From positions 43,422,766 to 43,486,765 of the forward strand of contig CM076147.1 of the NCBI GenBank assembly GCA_038025085.1: DNA of 64,000 bases, given 5' to 3'. This DNA comes from Tetragonia tetragonoides. Taxonomy: Eukaryota; Streptophyta; Magnoliopsida; Caryophyllales; Aizoaceae. Below the pieces are notes generated by a model. It made no database searches and had not been told where the DNA came from. It worked only from the letters and a program-made list of their open reading frames with translations. Below are positions 49,101 through 61,103 of the stretch, in pieces (within the stretch, counting starts at the first letter, position 1; every line of letters begins with the position of its first letter). Position numbers and translations under genes: made by a program.

Positions 49101-49593
49101 TAGCTACTAGCTAGCTAATAGTCAATTTCATGCCATAAATTTAGCTCTCCTTTTGTAGTTTGTTAATAGTAATAGAGTAATACAAAATAATTCATGAGCC
49201 ATCAAATAAATAATTTTAGCAGATTAGAAATCCTAGTGTAGTCAATTTTCTTTATTTGATGTCTACAAAATCTCATCTCAAATATTTAGTTTTATAGGGC
49301 TAATAAAATGATTTGAAATTCTAAAAGCATGAATTAAAACGATCATATATGAATCTTCTTGAGATGAATGTTACTAATTCGATCATTTTTTTTCTTTTCT
49401 GATTGTTCCTTTGAGTTTAACACATTATATGATTTGACATGATATGAATCTTCATGAGATGAAAGTAGAGGTAGTAACAAACCTGGGCTTGGGAGTTGTT
49501 AGCATAGCTAGCTTGACCTTTGCCACCTTTCATGCACAACATCTTCTCAAGCTTCATATTAGAAACCACCACATTCTCTCCCTTATGAGACAT
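46155..49593 (-). CDS. IAMT1: Indole-3-acetate O-methyltransferase (SABATH family)
   Basis: Transfers methyl from S-adenosylmethionine to the carboxyl of auxin (IAA), giving inactive methyl-IAA; cytosolic. Four exons: 49593-49483, 48976-48551, 47802-47527 and 46541-46155, giving 399 residues. SABATH features include the N-terminal substrate/SAM block MKGGKGQASYANNSQAQAQ, the SAM-binding loop VDLGCSCGSNT, FFSDLPSNDFNTLF, the SFYRRLFPARSIDVFHSAFS block ending in SLHWLSQ-VPE across the exon 2/3 junction, and GTHFQDAWDDLV, a block I recall as IAMT-specific. These place it with IAMT1 rather than with salicylate or jasmonate enzymes. The C-terminus runs about a dozen residues past the usual FFHIVASLS end. 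The start was chosen by the MSHKGENVVVSNMKLEKM sequence, which matches IAMT N-termini. Confidence 0.95.
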
Positions 49594-52500
49594 AATTGAT
49601 TTGATAACAATTGATATATCAAATTTAACGTAATATGTATTGTATATAGATTTTGATATATATAAGAAAGAAATATGGTATTATTTTGATTGGCGAGCTT
49701 GTAATATACAATACTACTATAAAGGTTAGAATGAAGTAGCTAGAGATGTGGGGGTATTTATGGAGAGAGAAAGATGAAAGAAGGAGAGAGCAATGAGCCT
49801 ACACTACATAAGGTGTGGAGTATTTGATTGATACAAGACAGAAAAAGCATGGGTATGTATACATATCAAGGATTGTGGCGGTAGACCGCCTTTTCGCTTC
49901 TTATTTTTTGTGTTTTTTTTTTTTTTTTTTTTTTTTTGGGTGGGGGTTTGGTACTAGCAAAGGAGAATCACTACCTTTTCGCTATTATCATTACTATATA
50001 GTCACGAAACACACTACTACAAACTTTAATATTAAGGAGAGTAATGTTATTGTCGGACCATAAAACACAATTGTCAAATTATTCATGCTATATATGAAAA
50101 CAAAAAAGAGTTCCAGTATTAATATTGAATTTGACAATAGTATTTTATGTCCAAATAAAGATAAGGATACTTTATTTTAAGTGAGAAAGTATAATTAATT
50201 AGTATGGAGATAATCAGTAAGGAGATAATATATTGAAAGAGAGGAGGATTATCGATTATGGGCTCAAATTGAAAAATAAAGGGGATAAGTGGGCATGGTA
50301 TGGTATGGTTATGGTAGGAAAAGTTCACATGGAGGAACAAGAAAAGAGGGGCAAGATTGACGCCGGATTTTTATGTTTGTGTTATTCCTTACTACTCGGT
50401 CTCCTCTTGCTAATTCAAAGTGTTGCGCGGCAGATTCGCGTAATGCACTCTACTACTAAGTACTAACAAGTACTACTAATTAATTAACCCCAACAACAAA
50501 AATAACTACTGACCTACAGTCCCGTTAATTACTAGCTACATCCAAACAAAAACAACTAACCCACATTAGCTAGCAATCAACACTAGTAACACTAGCAATC
50601 ACAAGATTATGAGTCATAAATTTCAAGGTGGACAATTAAATTGGGACGGAGGGACGGAGTATTAGGGATCAGGGTAAAGCACAGTTGGTGCTCTGCTCAC
50701 TTTTCTCGAGACTTGTCCCAGTTCGATTCTTGTTAATTACCTCCTCCTCCTCCTCCTCGTCACATTTGCAACAAAAGAAACCGCTTGTAATCTTACGTTC
50801 CCTAATATATTACTCCACATTGGATTTTAGTTACGGGGATCATTTTTTTTTTTTTTTTGGTATTGGAGGAGGCACAAAAATTTAAATATATAGAAATCGA
50901 ACCCTCAACCTTATGGTTAGGAAATGATACTCCAAACTATTGAAACATCTCTTGATTCCTAATTACGGGAGTCATAATTAGTTGGATAAAATTCTAAGGA
51001 GTTGTTCATCTCTAAATAGTATTGCATGATGTCTAATGCCTTCAAAACACCCCACTTGTCGTTCATAAGTTGCCTACTTGAGGAAGCACTATTATACATT
51101 GCTATGCGGTCTAGGGACCATGCTGCTCTAGAGCTTTTACTTAACTGGACATAATGAGTACACCCTATATATACATACATATCTATCTTAGCTCCTAATT
51201 ATATTACCCAATCCGTTCTATATATGCATGTCATATCTTATGATTAGGTATGATCACTTGCTTTTTATTAATTGTCAGTTACATGTATTTACCACCTAGA
51301 CCTAATTAATATGTTAAATCTGATCAATAGAAAATGCATGATCTTAGACTAATTAAGCTAATAATGTAGGCTCAAAAGATTAGCAGTTTTTTGGTCAGAT
51401 CATTAGCAGAATGATTAACAGAATGGTTGAGCTCATATATTCTATTTCAATTTATATTATTATATTATAAGAAGATCGAGAACAACAACAATATAGAAAG
51501 ATTTACATGTAGTCATGCATGTACTATACGCTCATGTGAGTATAAAACACAATATAAACTCACTTGACACATTTGAATAGTTACCTTTCGGGTGATATTT
51601 GATTTGTCAATAATTAATTTAATAATAATGTCCTAGCTTTCAATATGGATGGGAAGCCTGCTAATTGAGGTATATTTACGTCACAAACTCATCAATACAA
51701 GTACTAAATTAAATATATATATATATTCCCTACTTTTCTCCCCATGCATAATGTCGTTGTGACTCGTGAGTCGTAGATCATGCCTATTTTTATAAATACT
51801 TTATACTTGTGATGTTTCCATCTCTATTATTAAACTGTATGTATTAATTACCGCGAAAAACTAATTCATATATTATACTCGTATACATTATTCCTCTACT
51901 TTAATTCTAAAGATTTAACCGGTTATCATATAATATTATAATTTATCGGTTAGCTACTTTACTTACTAAAATTAATTTTAATGAAGTATATTAAGTTGTT
52001 GTTTTAAAAAAAAAAAACCATTTAACAAAAATCTTATAGTTCACATAGTTCACTAAAAAACAAAACAAAAAACAAAAACTCAGATATCTTTTACTCCGTA
52101 GTAAATAATGCGGCAATCAGGATAATCTGTCCATTACTCCATTCTTTTTTTTTTTGATCGAATGCCCCATTAATCAGATACTCCGTATATCATGTATAAA
52201 TGTTACCAGTTTCCCTACAAGATCGACTTTGGACAAATATGGATACTTTAATATGCTCACCGATGAATTATATGATCACCGATTCTTTGATTATTGCATT
52301 ATTAGGATTTGATTGTTAGTATATAGTATAAGTAGAAGTATTGTCCTAGTAGTGTACTCTTTTAGGACCACAAATAATTTTATATTGTATTTTTTACAGT
52401 TTTCAAGACAATTTTGATCATATATAACTCTTAAAATATAAATATAAGAATTTTAAAATTTTGATTTTTTTAATACTATTTGAAATAAATTTAGCAAAAG

Positions 52501-53084
52501 TATATTTATGTTGTAAAATTTTCTAATTATTTTTTAACTAATTAACGATGATTTCAAAACTATGGTAAAGTTATTTGTGGTCTGCATAGAGTACTAGATT
52601 TACCGATGTCCAATCAGAAGCCCGTGTCCCCGTTTAAATCAATATCAACACCATAAATCAAGGGAATTTTTCCTGAATTTTTGTGCTTTTCTTCCACCTA
52701 CCACACTTATAGGCTAACTCTACTATAAATGGCTAAACTTGTAGGTCGAGTAATTAGTTTGTCTTCATATGGAAAGTAAAGGAAAATGCTTGGTTGACCT
52801 AGTGGGTGGACAACTCATATTTACTTTGTATCTATCTCTTTCCTATTTTAAATGCTATTTTTTGGGAATAGAGGAGAGAGAATTTGAAAATAGAAGAGAA
52901 AGATAGATACATAAGGGGGTGGATTGCCAATCCAGTGAGTGAATGTATCATTTTCCGGAAAGTAAAACAGAGTAGTAGAGTGAGAATCTATTTTAAGGTC
53001 AATCTTTATTTTGCTTTTGTATTAATTCTTGTGAATCTATCATGTGCTATTTCCGTGTGGTTCGACAAACTTAAGAAAATATTA
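49594..53084. other. Intergenic upstream of IAMT1
   Basis: AT-rich DNA of about 3.5 kb holding the IAMT1 promoter and then no supported gene. Long T runs lie at about 49911-49936 and 50842-50858, and a CTCCTCCTC run at about 50740. TACTCCGTA/GACGGAGTATT motifs near 50646, 52093 and 52180 look like eroded Stowaway ends. Open frames are at most 77 codons. Confidence 0.5.
49755..49762 (-). promoter_or_regulatory. Probable TATA box of IAMT1
   Basis: On the minus strand this reads CATAAATA, about 160 bp upstream of the ATG at 49593 and followed by an AT-rich leader. The position is plausible for a core promoter; it is not proof. Confidence 0.35.
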
Positions 53085-55480
53085 AAGGCTATAATTTATT
53101 TATTTTTGGGTTTTTAGATGTCTCAAAATAAAATTGTTATTGTTGCATCATATTAAATGGGTATTTTTAGAGGATATGGGAGGGCCTCGCAATTAATTAT
53201 CGAGTCTTTATTAGCCTTAGACAATTGTTTCACTCTAAATATCTACACCATTATTATGGGTGAGTACAGAGTTTGGAGGCCGGATGACATGCAACACTAG
53301 GGGTCCTCTTGAATCAAAATGTATCCTCCGAAAATATTTTGGCAAAATCTCAATCATACCGTAGGAAGTCGAAAATTGAAGGCTTTTAATTCATGATTCT
53401 TGGGCTGTCGAAGGTCCGATACGAAAGTTGTTCTTTTTGCACCATATCGTATGGGATATCTCTAGGGGACATGAGAGGGCCCCGCGATCGATTATCGGCT
53501 CCCTATGAGGTTAGGACGACCGTTTTACCCGTGGCCCACTCTAAAGGGTCGAACATCAAAATCATTGATAAATACAAAGTTCAAGGACCCAAACGATTCG
53601 GGTATGTGGGCTCATCTTGAATGACAATGGACCCCACAGAGAAATTATGGTAAGAATTTTAATAGGACCTCAGAAGGCCGAAAATGAAGGCTATGATCAA
53701 CGTGTTTTTGGTTTCCGCAGGCTTGTTATAAAAGTTGTTATTTTCACACTATATAGCACGAGACACCCCTAGGAGACATGTGAGGGCCCCAAATTCGGTT
53801 ATTGGATCCCTATTAGAGTTGGTCAACCGTTTTACCGGACATCCACTATAACGAATAGAACACCGAAATCATAGGTGAGTATGGAGTTTAGAGGCTCGGA
53901 TGACTTTCAAGGGGCACCGAGGGTACTCTTGGGTCACAATGGCTCCCCTAAAAAAATTTGGGCAAAAATTCCAACTGGGCCCCGAAATGTCAAAAATTGA
54001 AGGCTATAATCCATGTCTTTTGGACTTCCGCATGCCCGGAAATAAAAGTTGTTATTTTCACACTATATAGTATGAGACACCCCTAGGGGACATTGGAGGA
54101 TCCCAAATTCGGTTATTGGGTTCCTTTAGAGTTGGTCAACCGTTTTACTGGGCATCCACTATAAGGTATTAAACACCGAAATCATGGGTGAGTGTATGGA
54201 GTTTAGAGGCTCAGATGAATTTTCCGGGGCACCGAGGGTACTCTTGGGTCACAATAGGCCCCTGAAAAAATTTGGGCAAAAAGTCCAACGGGGCTCGGAA
54301 AGTCAAAAATTGAAGGCTATAATCCATGTTTTTTGGGCTTCTGCAGGTCCGAAAACAAAAGTTGTTATTTTCACACTATATAGTACGAGATACCCCTAGG
54401 AGACATTAGAGGGCACCAAATTCGGTTATTCGGTCCCTATTAGAGTTCGTCAACCATTTTACCGGATATCCACTATAAGGGATAGAACACCATAATTATG
54501 GGTGTTATGAAGCTTAGAGGCTCGGATGACTTTCCCGAGGCACCAAGGGAAGTCTTGGGTCACATTGAACCCCATGAAAAAAATCGGGCAAAAATTCCAA
54601 CCGAGCCCCGGAAAGTCAAAAATTGATGGCTATAATCCATGTTTTTTGGGCTTCCGCAGGCCCGGAAACAACAGTTTTTATTTTCACACTATATAGTACG
54701 AGACACCCCCGAAGGACATTGGGGGGGCCCAAATTCGGTTATTGGGTCCCTATTAGAGTTGGTCAACCGTTTTACCGAACATCCACTATAAGGAATAGAA
54801 CACCAGAATCATGGGTGAGTATATGGAGTTTAGAGGCTCGAATGACTTTCCTGGGGCACCTAAGGTACTCTTGGGTCACAATGGACCTCCAGAAAAAATT
54901 GGGCACCGGAATATCAAAATTTGAAGGCTATAATAATCCATGTTTTTTTGGCTTCTGCATGCCCGAAAACAAAAGTTGTTATTTTCACACTATATAGTAA
55001 GAGACACCCCTAGGAGACATTGGAGGGCACCAAATTCGGTTATTGGGTCCCTATTAGTGTTCGTCAACCGTTTTACCGGACATCTACGTACAACTATAAG
55101 GGATAGAACAACGAAATCATGGGTGAGTATGGAGTTTAGAGGCTCAAATGACTTTCTTGGGGCACCGAGGGTATTATTGGGTCACAATGGATCCCCAGAA
55201 AAAATTTGGGTGGAAATTTAACCGGGTCCCGAAAAGTCAAAAATTGAAGGGTATAATCCATGTTTTTGGACTTTCGGAGTCCATGAAACGAAAGTTATTG
55301 TTTTCGCATCATTTCACACGCGACATCTCTAAAATACATGGGAAAAATGCGGGGTCAATTATCGGGTCTCTATTAGGCTTATATGATTTTTTACTGGACA
55401 CCCACTCTAAGAGTGGAAACACCAAAATCAAACCAAATTTCTAAAACTGAAATTGAAGGCTACATATACTTCACGTTTTT
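53085..55480. repeat. Tandem array 3 of the ~310-bp repeat, about eight units
   Basis: The anchor CTATAAT or its variants recur near 53089, 53380, 53689, 54003, 54316, 54626, 54928, 55249 and 55459 (last unit truncated), giving spacings mostly 302-321 bp. Array-specific variants include TTTTCACACTATATAGTACG where array 1 has TTTTCGCACCACATCGCAC, and GAGTTTAGAGGCTCGGATGA. Outer units (53.1-53.7 kb) are more diverged than those at 53.9-55.1 kb, the usual pattern at array edges. Confidence 0.9.
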
Positions 55481-57047
55481 TTTCTTCTCAAAATCATATA
55501 ATTGAACCTGAAAAAATATAGATTTTTGCCAGCGGGCGTTATATTATACAAAGTGATCGAGAAAGCAAAGCCAAATTAACTCATGAATTGCATCTTACTC
55601 GACCGACAAGCTAAGCATTGCAGCCTTTGAATGGTCCATTCCATTGTAGGAGTATTATTGTTGCATGTTTCCATCTTTTTCCCAGCTTGAATTGTATGAA
55701 GAAAAGGGAGGAGTTTGTTACTTTAAAAAAGGGTAAAAATTGAATAGAAGTAGTTATTGACCATGAGAATGTGCCTTTTTGTCCCTCCATCGTTTGGTGA
55801 GGTCTACTTGACTTAGTTTTATTTGCCTTTGTCAATCTCTGATGCTGCCGGTTCATACCTTTTACTTTTGTTATCGCCACCCTTTAATTTTTCCTCCTTC
55901 AATTCCTTTTGTCTTGCTCTAGTATTCTTATGATCGAGCAGATCTTGTGTGAAACCAACTCACAGAAAAATGGGGTCATTATTTAAAAATGTAGGGGGTT
56001 ACTTATTATGAGCCGTAATTCTTGTTTCACTAAAACATAACCCTCGTCTTACCAAAAGTTACGAAAAAACCGTCTCAAATAAGTTTTTGTGTTTTACGAA
56101 TTGTGAAAATTGTCACAGAATCTCAGTTGCATATACAATATCCCACGACTTTTCTGTGTCTTTGACAATGTTTTCTTCTTTCGGTAAACCCCTCTTAAGA
56201 AATCCAGCATGCCGTGATCGCCGGTTCACGTGACTCTAGGTGGCATAATAACGCCTTTAACTACCAACTAACCCCAATATTTAAACACTAATCATCCAAC
56301 TTACATTATAATAGAAGGGCTTAAGCAGTACAATAGTCAAGATAACCCATTAGTATACTCATCACTGAATAACACTTGAACTTACTTTTTAGTTGAAGTG
56401 TCCCTTTTGATTAGCAAGATGACTTTTAGTGGTTGTTACTTGTTAACGAGAGAGCACTTAGCATTCGATTTGGTGAGTTTGCCAATTTAAAAGGGCAATA
56501 AAACCTTTATTTCCAAATCATAGATGCTGTTTTTAAGGAGCCAACTTTTTTGAGGACAGGATTTTATTCAAAGTCCACAACGTATCCAAAGAGAGTGCAA
56601 TAATTAGATGATGTCGGAATAGTCATTAGGCTAAGGCTAGTGATCAATGTCTTCAATGATCTTGGATCGATGTTCACACCCTCTGTTATTCTATTATTGA
56701 GTATATACCAAAACTTCATTCCCTTCCCCCCTCTTTTATGTAGTACTATTTGTTATTTATTTACAAGATCTACCGAAATATCGGATCAAATATCAATCTG
56801 CCTACGAGTGGTATGAATAATAAAGGCACAACTATAATAGAGATCAAGAGATTTCCTTGGCCAGCCCTTTACGGTTTAGTGCGGTGACAGTTAGGGCGAG
56901 GGGATTAGTCATTGTGGTCGACAGTGGATAACCTTGGCAAAGACCAAAAAAATAATAGAGATCAAGAGATACTTCAATGGTTAGAAGTATTATGTGGTAA
57001 ATGAAAAGGATATCTGAATAAAACCTTAATACGTGATAGCTCTTCAA

Positions 57048-57194
57048 GGCCCTGTTCTCTTCAACGAAATGGTGCGGAACGGAACGGCGCGGCGCGGATA
57101 ATTCAAAAAAATGTGAGACAAAATGAAGTACAGAATGCAGAACGGAATAGCGCAGAACGGAATGCAACATGGAAACGACGAAAAGAACAGGACC
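57048..57194. mobile_element. 147-bp MITE flanked by TTCAA
   Basis: The ends GGCCCTGTTCTCTTC and (reverse complement of the right end) GGTCCTGTTCTTTTC match at 13 of 15 positions. The 5-bp sequence TTCAA flanks both sides (57043-57047 and 57195-57199). The interior is full of GCGGAACGGAA repeats on both strands. The superfamily is uncertain; ends resemble Tourist-like GGCCCTGTT termini, but a 5-bp duplication is atypical. Confidence 0.65.
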
Positions 57195-58439
57195 TTCAAA
57201 ACTCTGCTTGAGAAATACCGAATACGTCATGTAGTGATATTTGAGCTATGGTTGAACTAATTTATACGCACCCGTATTTCTTCCTTCACATTGCCACTCA
57301 TGATATAAAGTATATTGAAGTATACACACTACTATTGACTATGATTTAGAATCAATCACTATATTATCTAACCTACAAATAACATTTCTAGCTAATTTTC
57401 AGATTCAAGCAAAAATCTAAATCATGAAACAAGGCTTATGATTCACTCTTACTAAATGAACTTATTCTAGCCCGTGGTTGAAGATCCACGAAAGTATGAT
57501 TCTTAAAAAAAATAAAATGATAAGGCAGGGCAGCATATCCAAAGCATGGACTTGTTGAACACCTTAAAGAGGAACAGTCATCCTGGCATCTTGCTCAAAG
57601 GGAGTAAAGGCTTGGTTTTGGATTTATCAGGCAAAATCTAACATAGGCTTAGGCCCTATTGCTATCAGCTCAGACAACATAACAGAACCCATACATTACT
57701 TTACCTCAAACTTACTTTATAATGGAATCATGCTTTTGCAGCTTATTATATCAATTGAAAATCACAAAAACTTCTGTAAAACGCTTTTTTCGTAACTTCC
57801 AGTGAGACAAGGATCACGTTTAAATGAAACAAAAGTGATTCGACCTCTACACTTCTAAATAGTGATCTCTTTTTATTGTGAGTTGGTCTCACACAAGACT
57901 TACTCATTGAAAATTTAAAATAGTGACTTGTGTCATAGGTAGCAAGTTAGTTTCAGTAATATCGTTGCACCAATTGGTGAATTGTCTCAAAATTATTTGT
58001 AATAAAAAAAAATTGATGAATTGTCTCAAGCATTCACAACCAGCAAGCTTAAATTGGGGCTCCATGCAGATGAGATAAACAGAGTGAAAGTTGTTATTTA
58101 TTTGTTGATTCCATCACATGCATGGCTATAAATGCAATGCTCATGGATATCCTAAGATGAAACTCAGTCTCAAACTACATAGGTACACATTGCAAGCTAT
58201 GGATAATAATGAATGAAGCTTTTGATTAATTGATTTCAATGATAATTTATTGAAAATGAATATTGACATCAACATTCATTCTCAATTCGAAAATCCAAAA
58301 AAAAAATTAGGGAAAGAAGCTGTATGAGAACAAAACTTGTGAAGACTTGTAAAGTTGTAATATGATATATACAAATAATTATACGCCGTGCTTTTAGTTT
58401 TTTTCATTTTCCTTATTTGGGGAGGAGGGTTGAGTCTCG

Positions 58440-58615
58440 TCCCTCTCCCCCCCCCCCTATTTCTTACACCCAATACTTCTCCGATCTCCCCCCCCCCCAC
58501 CACACCCACCACGACTACTCAATACTTCCCCGATCCCCCCACCCCATCCCACCACCACCCAATACTTCCCCGATCTCCCCCCCCCCCCCTCCCCCCAAAA
58601 AAAAACCCCCCAAAC
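58440..58615. repeat. C-rich minisatellite with long poly-C tracts
   Basis: The unit ACCCAATACTTCYCCGATCTCC plus a C run repeats about four times with variable spacers; several runs exceed ten C. The minus strand is therefore G-rich with multiple G tracts, able to form G-quadruplexes, and the plus strand could form i-motifs. Overlapping proline-rich open frames here are a by-product. Exact run lengths may be unreliable. Confidence 0.8.
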
Positions 58616-60917
58616 TCATCCTACCAATAGTTCTTGAAAACCATTTCAAAAGGGTGGGACTATAAACTTACATTCTCACAATTATTGTCCCAATGAACCA
58701 TGATATGTGAAATGTTTGCGTTACTTTTATTGTATATGTTCTGTTGTAACATGAACATTTCCATTTTTAGGAGTTATATATCAAACTGTTGTATGCAAAT
58801 CATCGAATTACTGCGAATGCCAAATCAATAGAAACTTTTAGAACATGGACATGCTTATGGGCTATAACCACCTCACAGATCAGTCAGATTTGTTGGAAAC
58901 AGTAGATGTGCATGGAAGTTTGGGAGCTGCATTATAATATTATTTTTAACATATGAAATGCCATGATTTTGTATTTCAACTCTTAAAGGCATCTGCTAAT
59001 ATGGCCACCATGAACTGTTAACTTACTATTCAAGAATGAACTAAGTCAACTGCCAAATTAATCCCTCAATTCTCAAAGGACTTCAAAATGAAATATAAGC
59101 ACCAACACCTTCGTGCAGAGTTGTCCATCACTAGATGAGAAAGTTGCAAGCTTGAACAGTTGAACTATTGAGACTGGAAAGCAAAAATGTGCATATACAA
59201 TCTGAATCTGGGAGTTCTACATATTTTATCGGCCAAAGAACATAACAAATTTGCATATCCTATTTCGTTAAAAGCTTGGGCACCCAGAAAATGGGCAAAC
59301 CCTGTACAAATTTTATCTAGAATTCTACTATGAAGGGATGTTACAGAAGGCGTGCTGCTGCCTTAATGCTACATATTGTACAAGGGAAAGGCGAGAAGGG
59401 GAAGGAAAAAAAAGAAGAAAGAATTCCACCTACCTGTGATAATCATATCTCCAAATTACCTGCGAAAAAAAAGGGGAGAAAAATATCAGAGATCTGAATG
59501 TATCTTCAGTTCTTCACCAAAAGGGGAGATTTGATACCAACAAGAATAAAGTGGCATCCAATGTTAGTCATTGGTACATTTATACACATATCTAACCCTT
59601 TCTTTCACGGCTAATTAATACCAGAGACAAAACAATCTGCATGTGGCGCGTTTTCTATAAGCCGAGCCAGGGTATATCTTTTTTCTTCTAACATCAGGTA
59701 AACAGTTTTTGACACTCTCCCACAAATATGACCAGCAAATCATAATATACCATTTAGAATATTCCATGTAGTGCTAGCCATTTAACAGGTGTTTCTCTTT
59801 AGAGAATTGACTATAAGAAGCACAGGAAACCTGGATTATGTTCAACGTAAAAAGATAGTAACTCTAGCATACAGACAGCCAAATGTTTTCCTAAGAATAT
59901 GAGATGCCAACTTCCCATACAGTGACAGCCATTTAACAGGAGCAACCAATGTTGATTCAGCTAAATTGATAAGAGTACCAACCTACTTTAGCCAATTGAT
60001 TATTAGTTAAACCCCTGAGTTTTACATCAACCTCTACTCTAATCAATGCTACTCAGTGAAACTATGCACTTGCCAAGATGACCTTTGCTTTCAACAATGA
60101 ACACAAACCACTACAGCACCTAAGCAACCATCTAAACAAGCAGCTTTTTTTTTTTTTTACCTTAAACCTATAGATCATACGGCTGCCTCTTCCCATTGTA
60201 AGTTTGATGCCATCTCACAATCTTGACAGCCCTTTGTAACTCAATTACAGGTTTGACACTAGACAAAAAATTTAGGTTAGGTGACTAAGAGATTGAATGG
60301 GCCAAGGGTGTAAGAATACCGAGCAAGTCTTGGAAGGAACAATTATGTCTTGATTTGGTATCTAAGTATGTTGTCGTAGTCGGAAAATGGCTTTTGTGGT
60401 TCTACTTCGAATCAGACTCTCTTCGCACAGGGTAATCTGGAGTATGTACGACCTTCATCATAATGGGGAGAATGTGGATTCTTTTGCACGAGGAGGTAGC
60501 CCCTCAAGGTTTACCCTCGGTCTATGGCTCTTTCATTTAATTAACAATGCGTGCTAGTAATAAGGTTTTTATTTTACGACAGTGGGAAAGGTCAAAGGTG
60601 ATACTCCTTTTCAGTTGCTTTCCACCCGACTAAATATGCTCTCTTCATATTGTGCTCACTTCTCCATTTTTTTGAAGAAGTGTTGATCTCATTAACTTTC
60701 ACTTTATGAGACATGTTAAACAGAGGGAGCTATGATGGGTTCTCTACCCTATTATATATGCTGAACTCCTTTTACGAATTTGTTGAGCTAGACCAAAAGG
60801 TTTAGATACACGGGTATGTAGTATCTCTTTCCCAAGCCAACTACCATCTTTCCCCTTTAGCTCCTTTATTTGGAAGGCCTAAGTCCTTATTAAGGTTCTT
60901 TCTCATGCACTGCTAGT

Positions 60918-61103
60918 CTTAAAGAGTTAACAACAAGATGTGAGGCACAGACAAACACCTTACAAGACGATACATCGGATGTTTGTGTGGTGTGCTTTAG
61001 GAGTGAGGAGACTAAGGACCACTTGTTCCTTCCTATTGTCGATATGTGTGGACTGTGGAGGGTGTTGCGTGTTATTAAGTTCTTTCTTGAAAAAATGAAC
61101 TAA
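60918..61103 (+). mobile_element. LINE remnant (zinc-binding RVT region)
   Basis: A 61-codon frame ending in a stop contains CVVCFRSEETKDHLF and then DMCGLWRV. It resembles the zinc-binding domain after the reverse transcriptase in plant LINEs (C-x2-C, E-T-x-x-HLF, C, W). It is preceded by LKELTTR, which is also usual there. Upstream sequence from about 60350 may be more of the same element, heavily mutated. Target duplications were not identified. Confidence 0.55.

Noticed and set aside
58388..58665. Proline-rich plus-strand open frames
   Set aside because: They are produced by poly-C minisatellite sequence, overlap in several frames, and have no start context or splice support.
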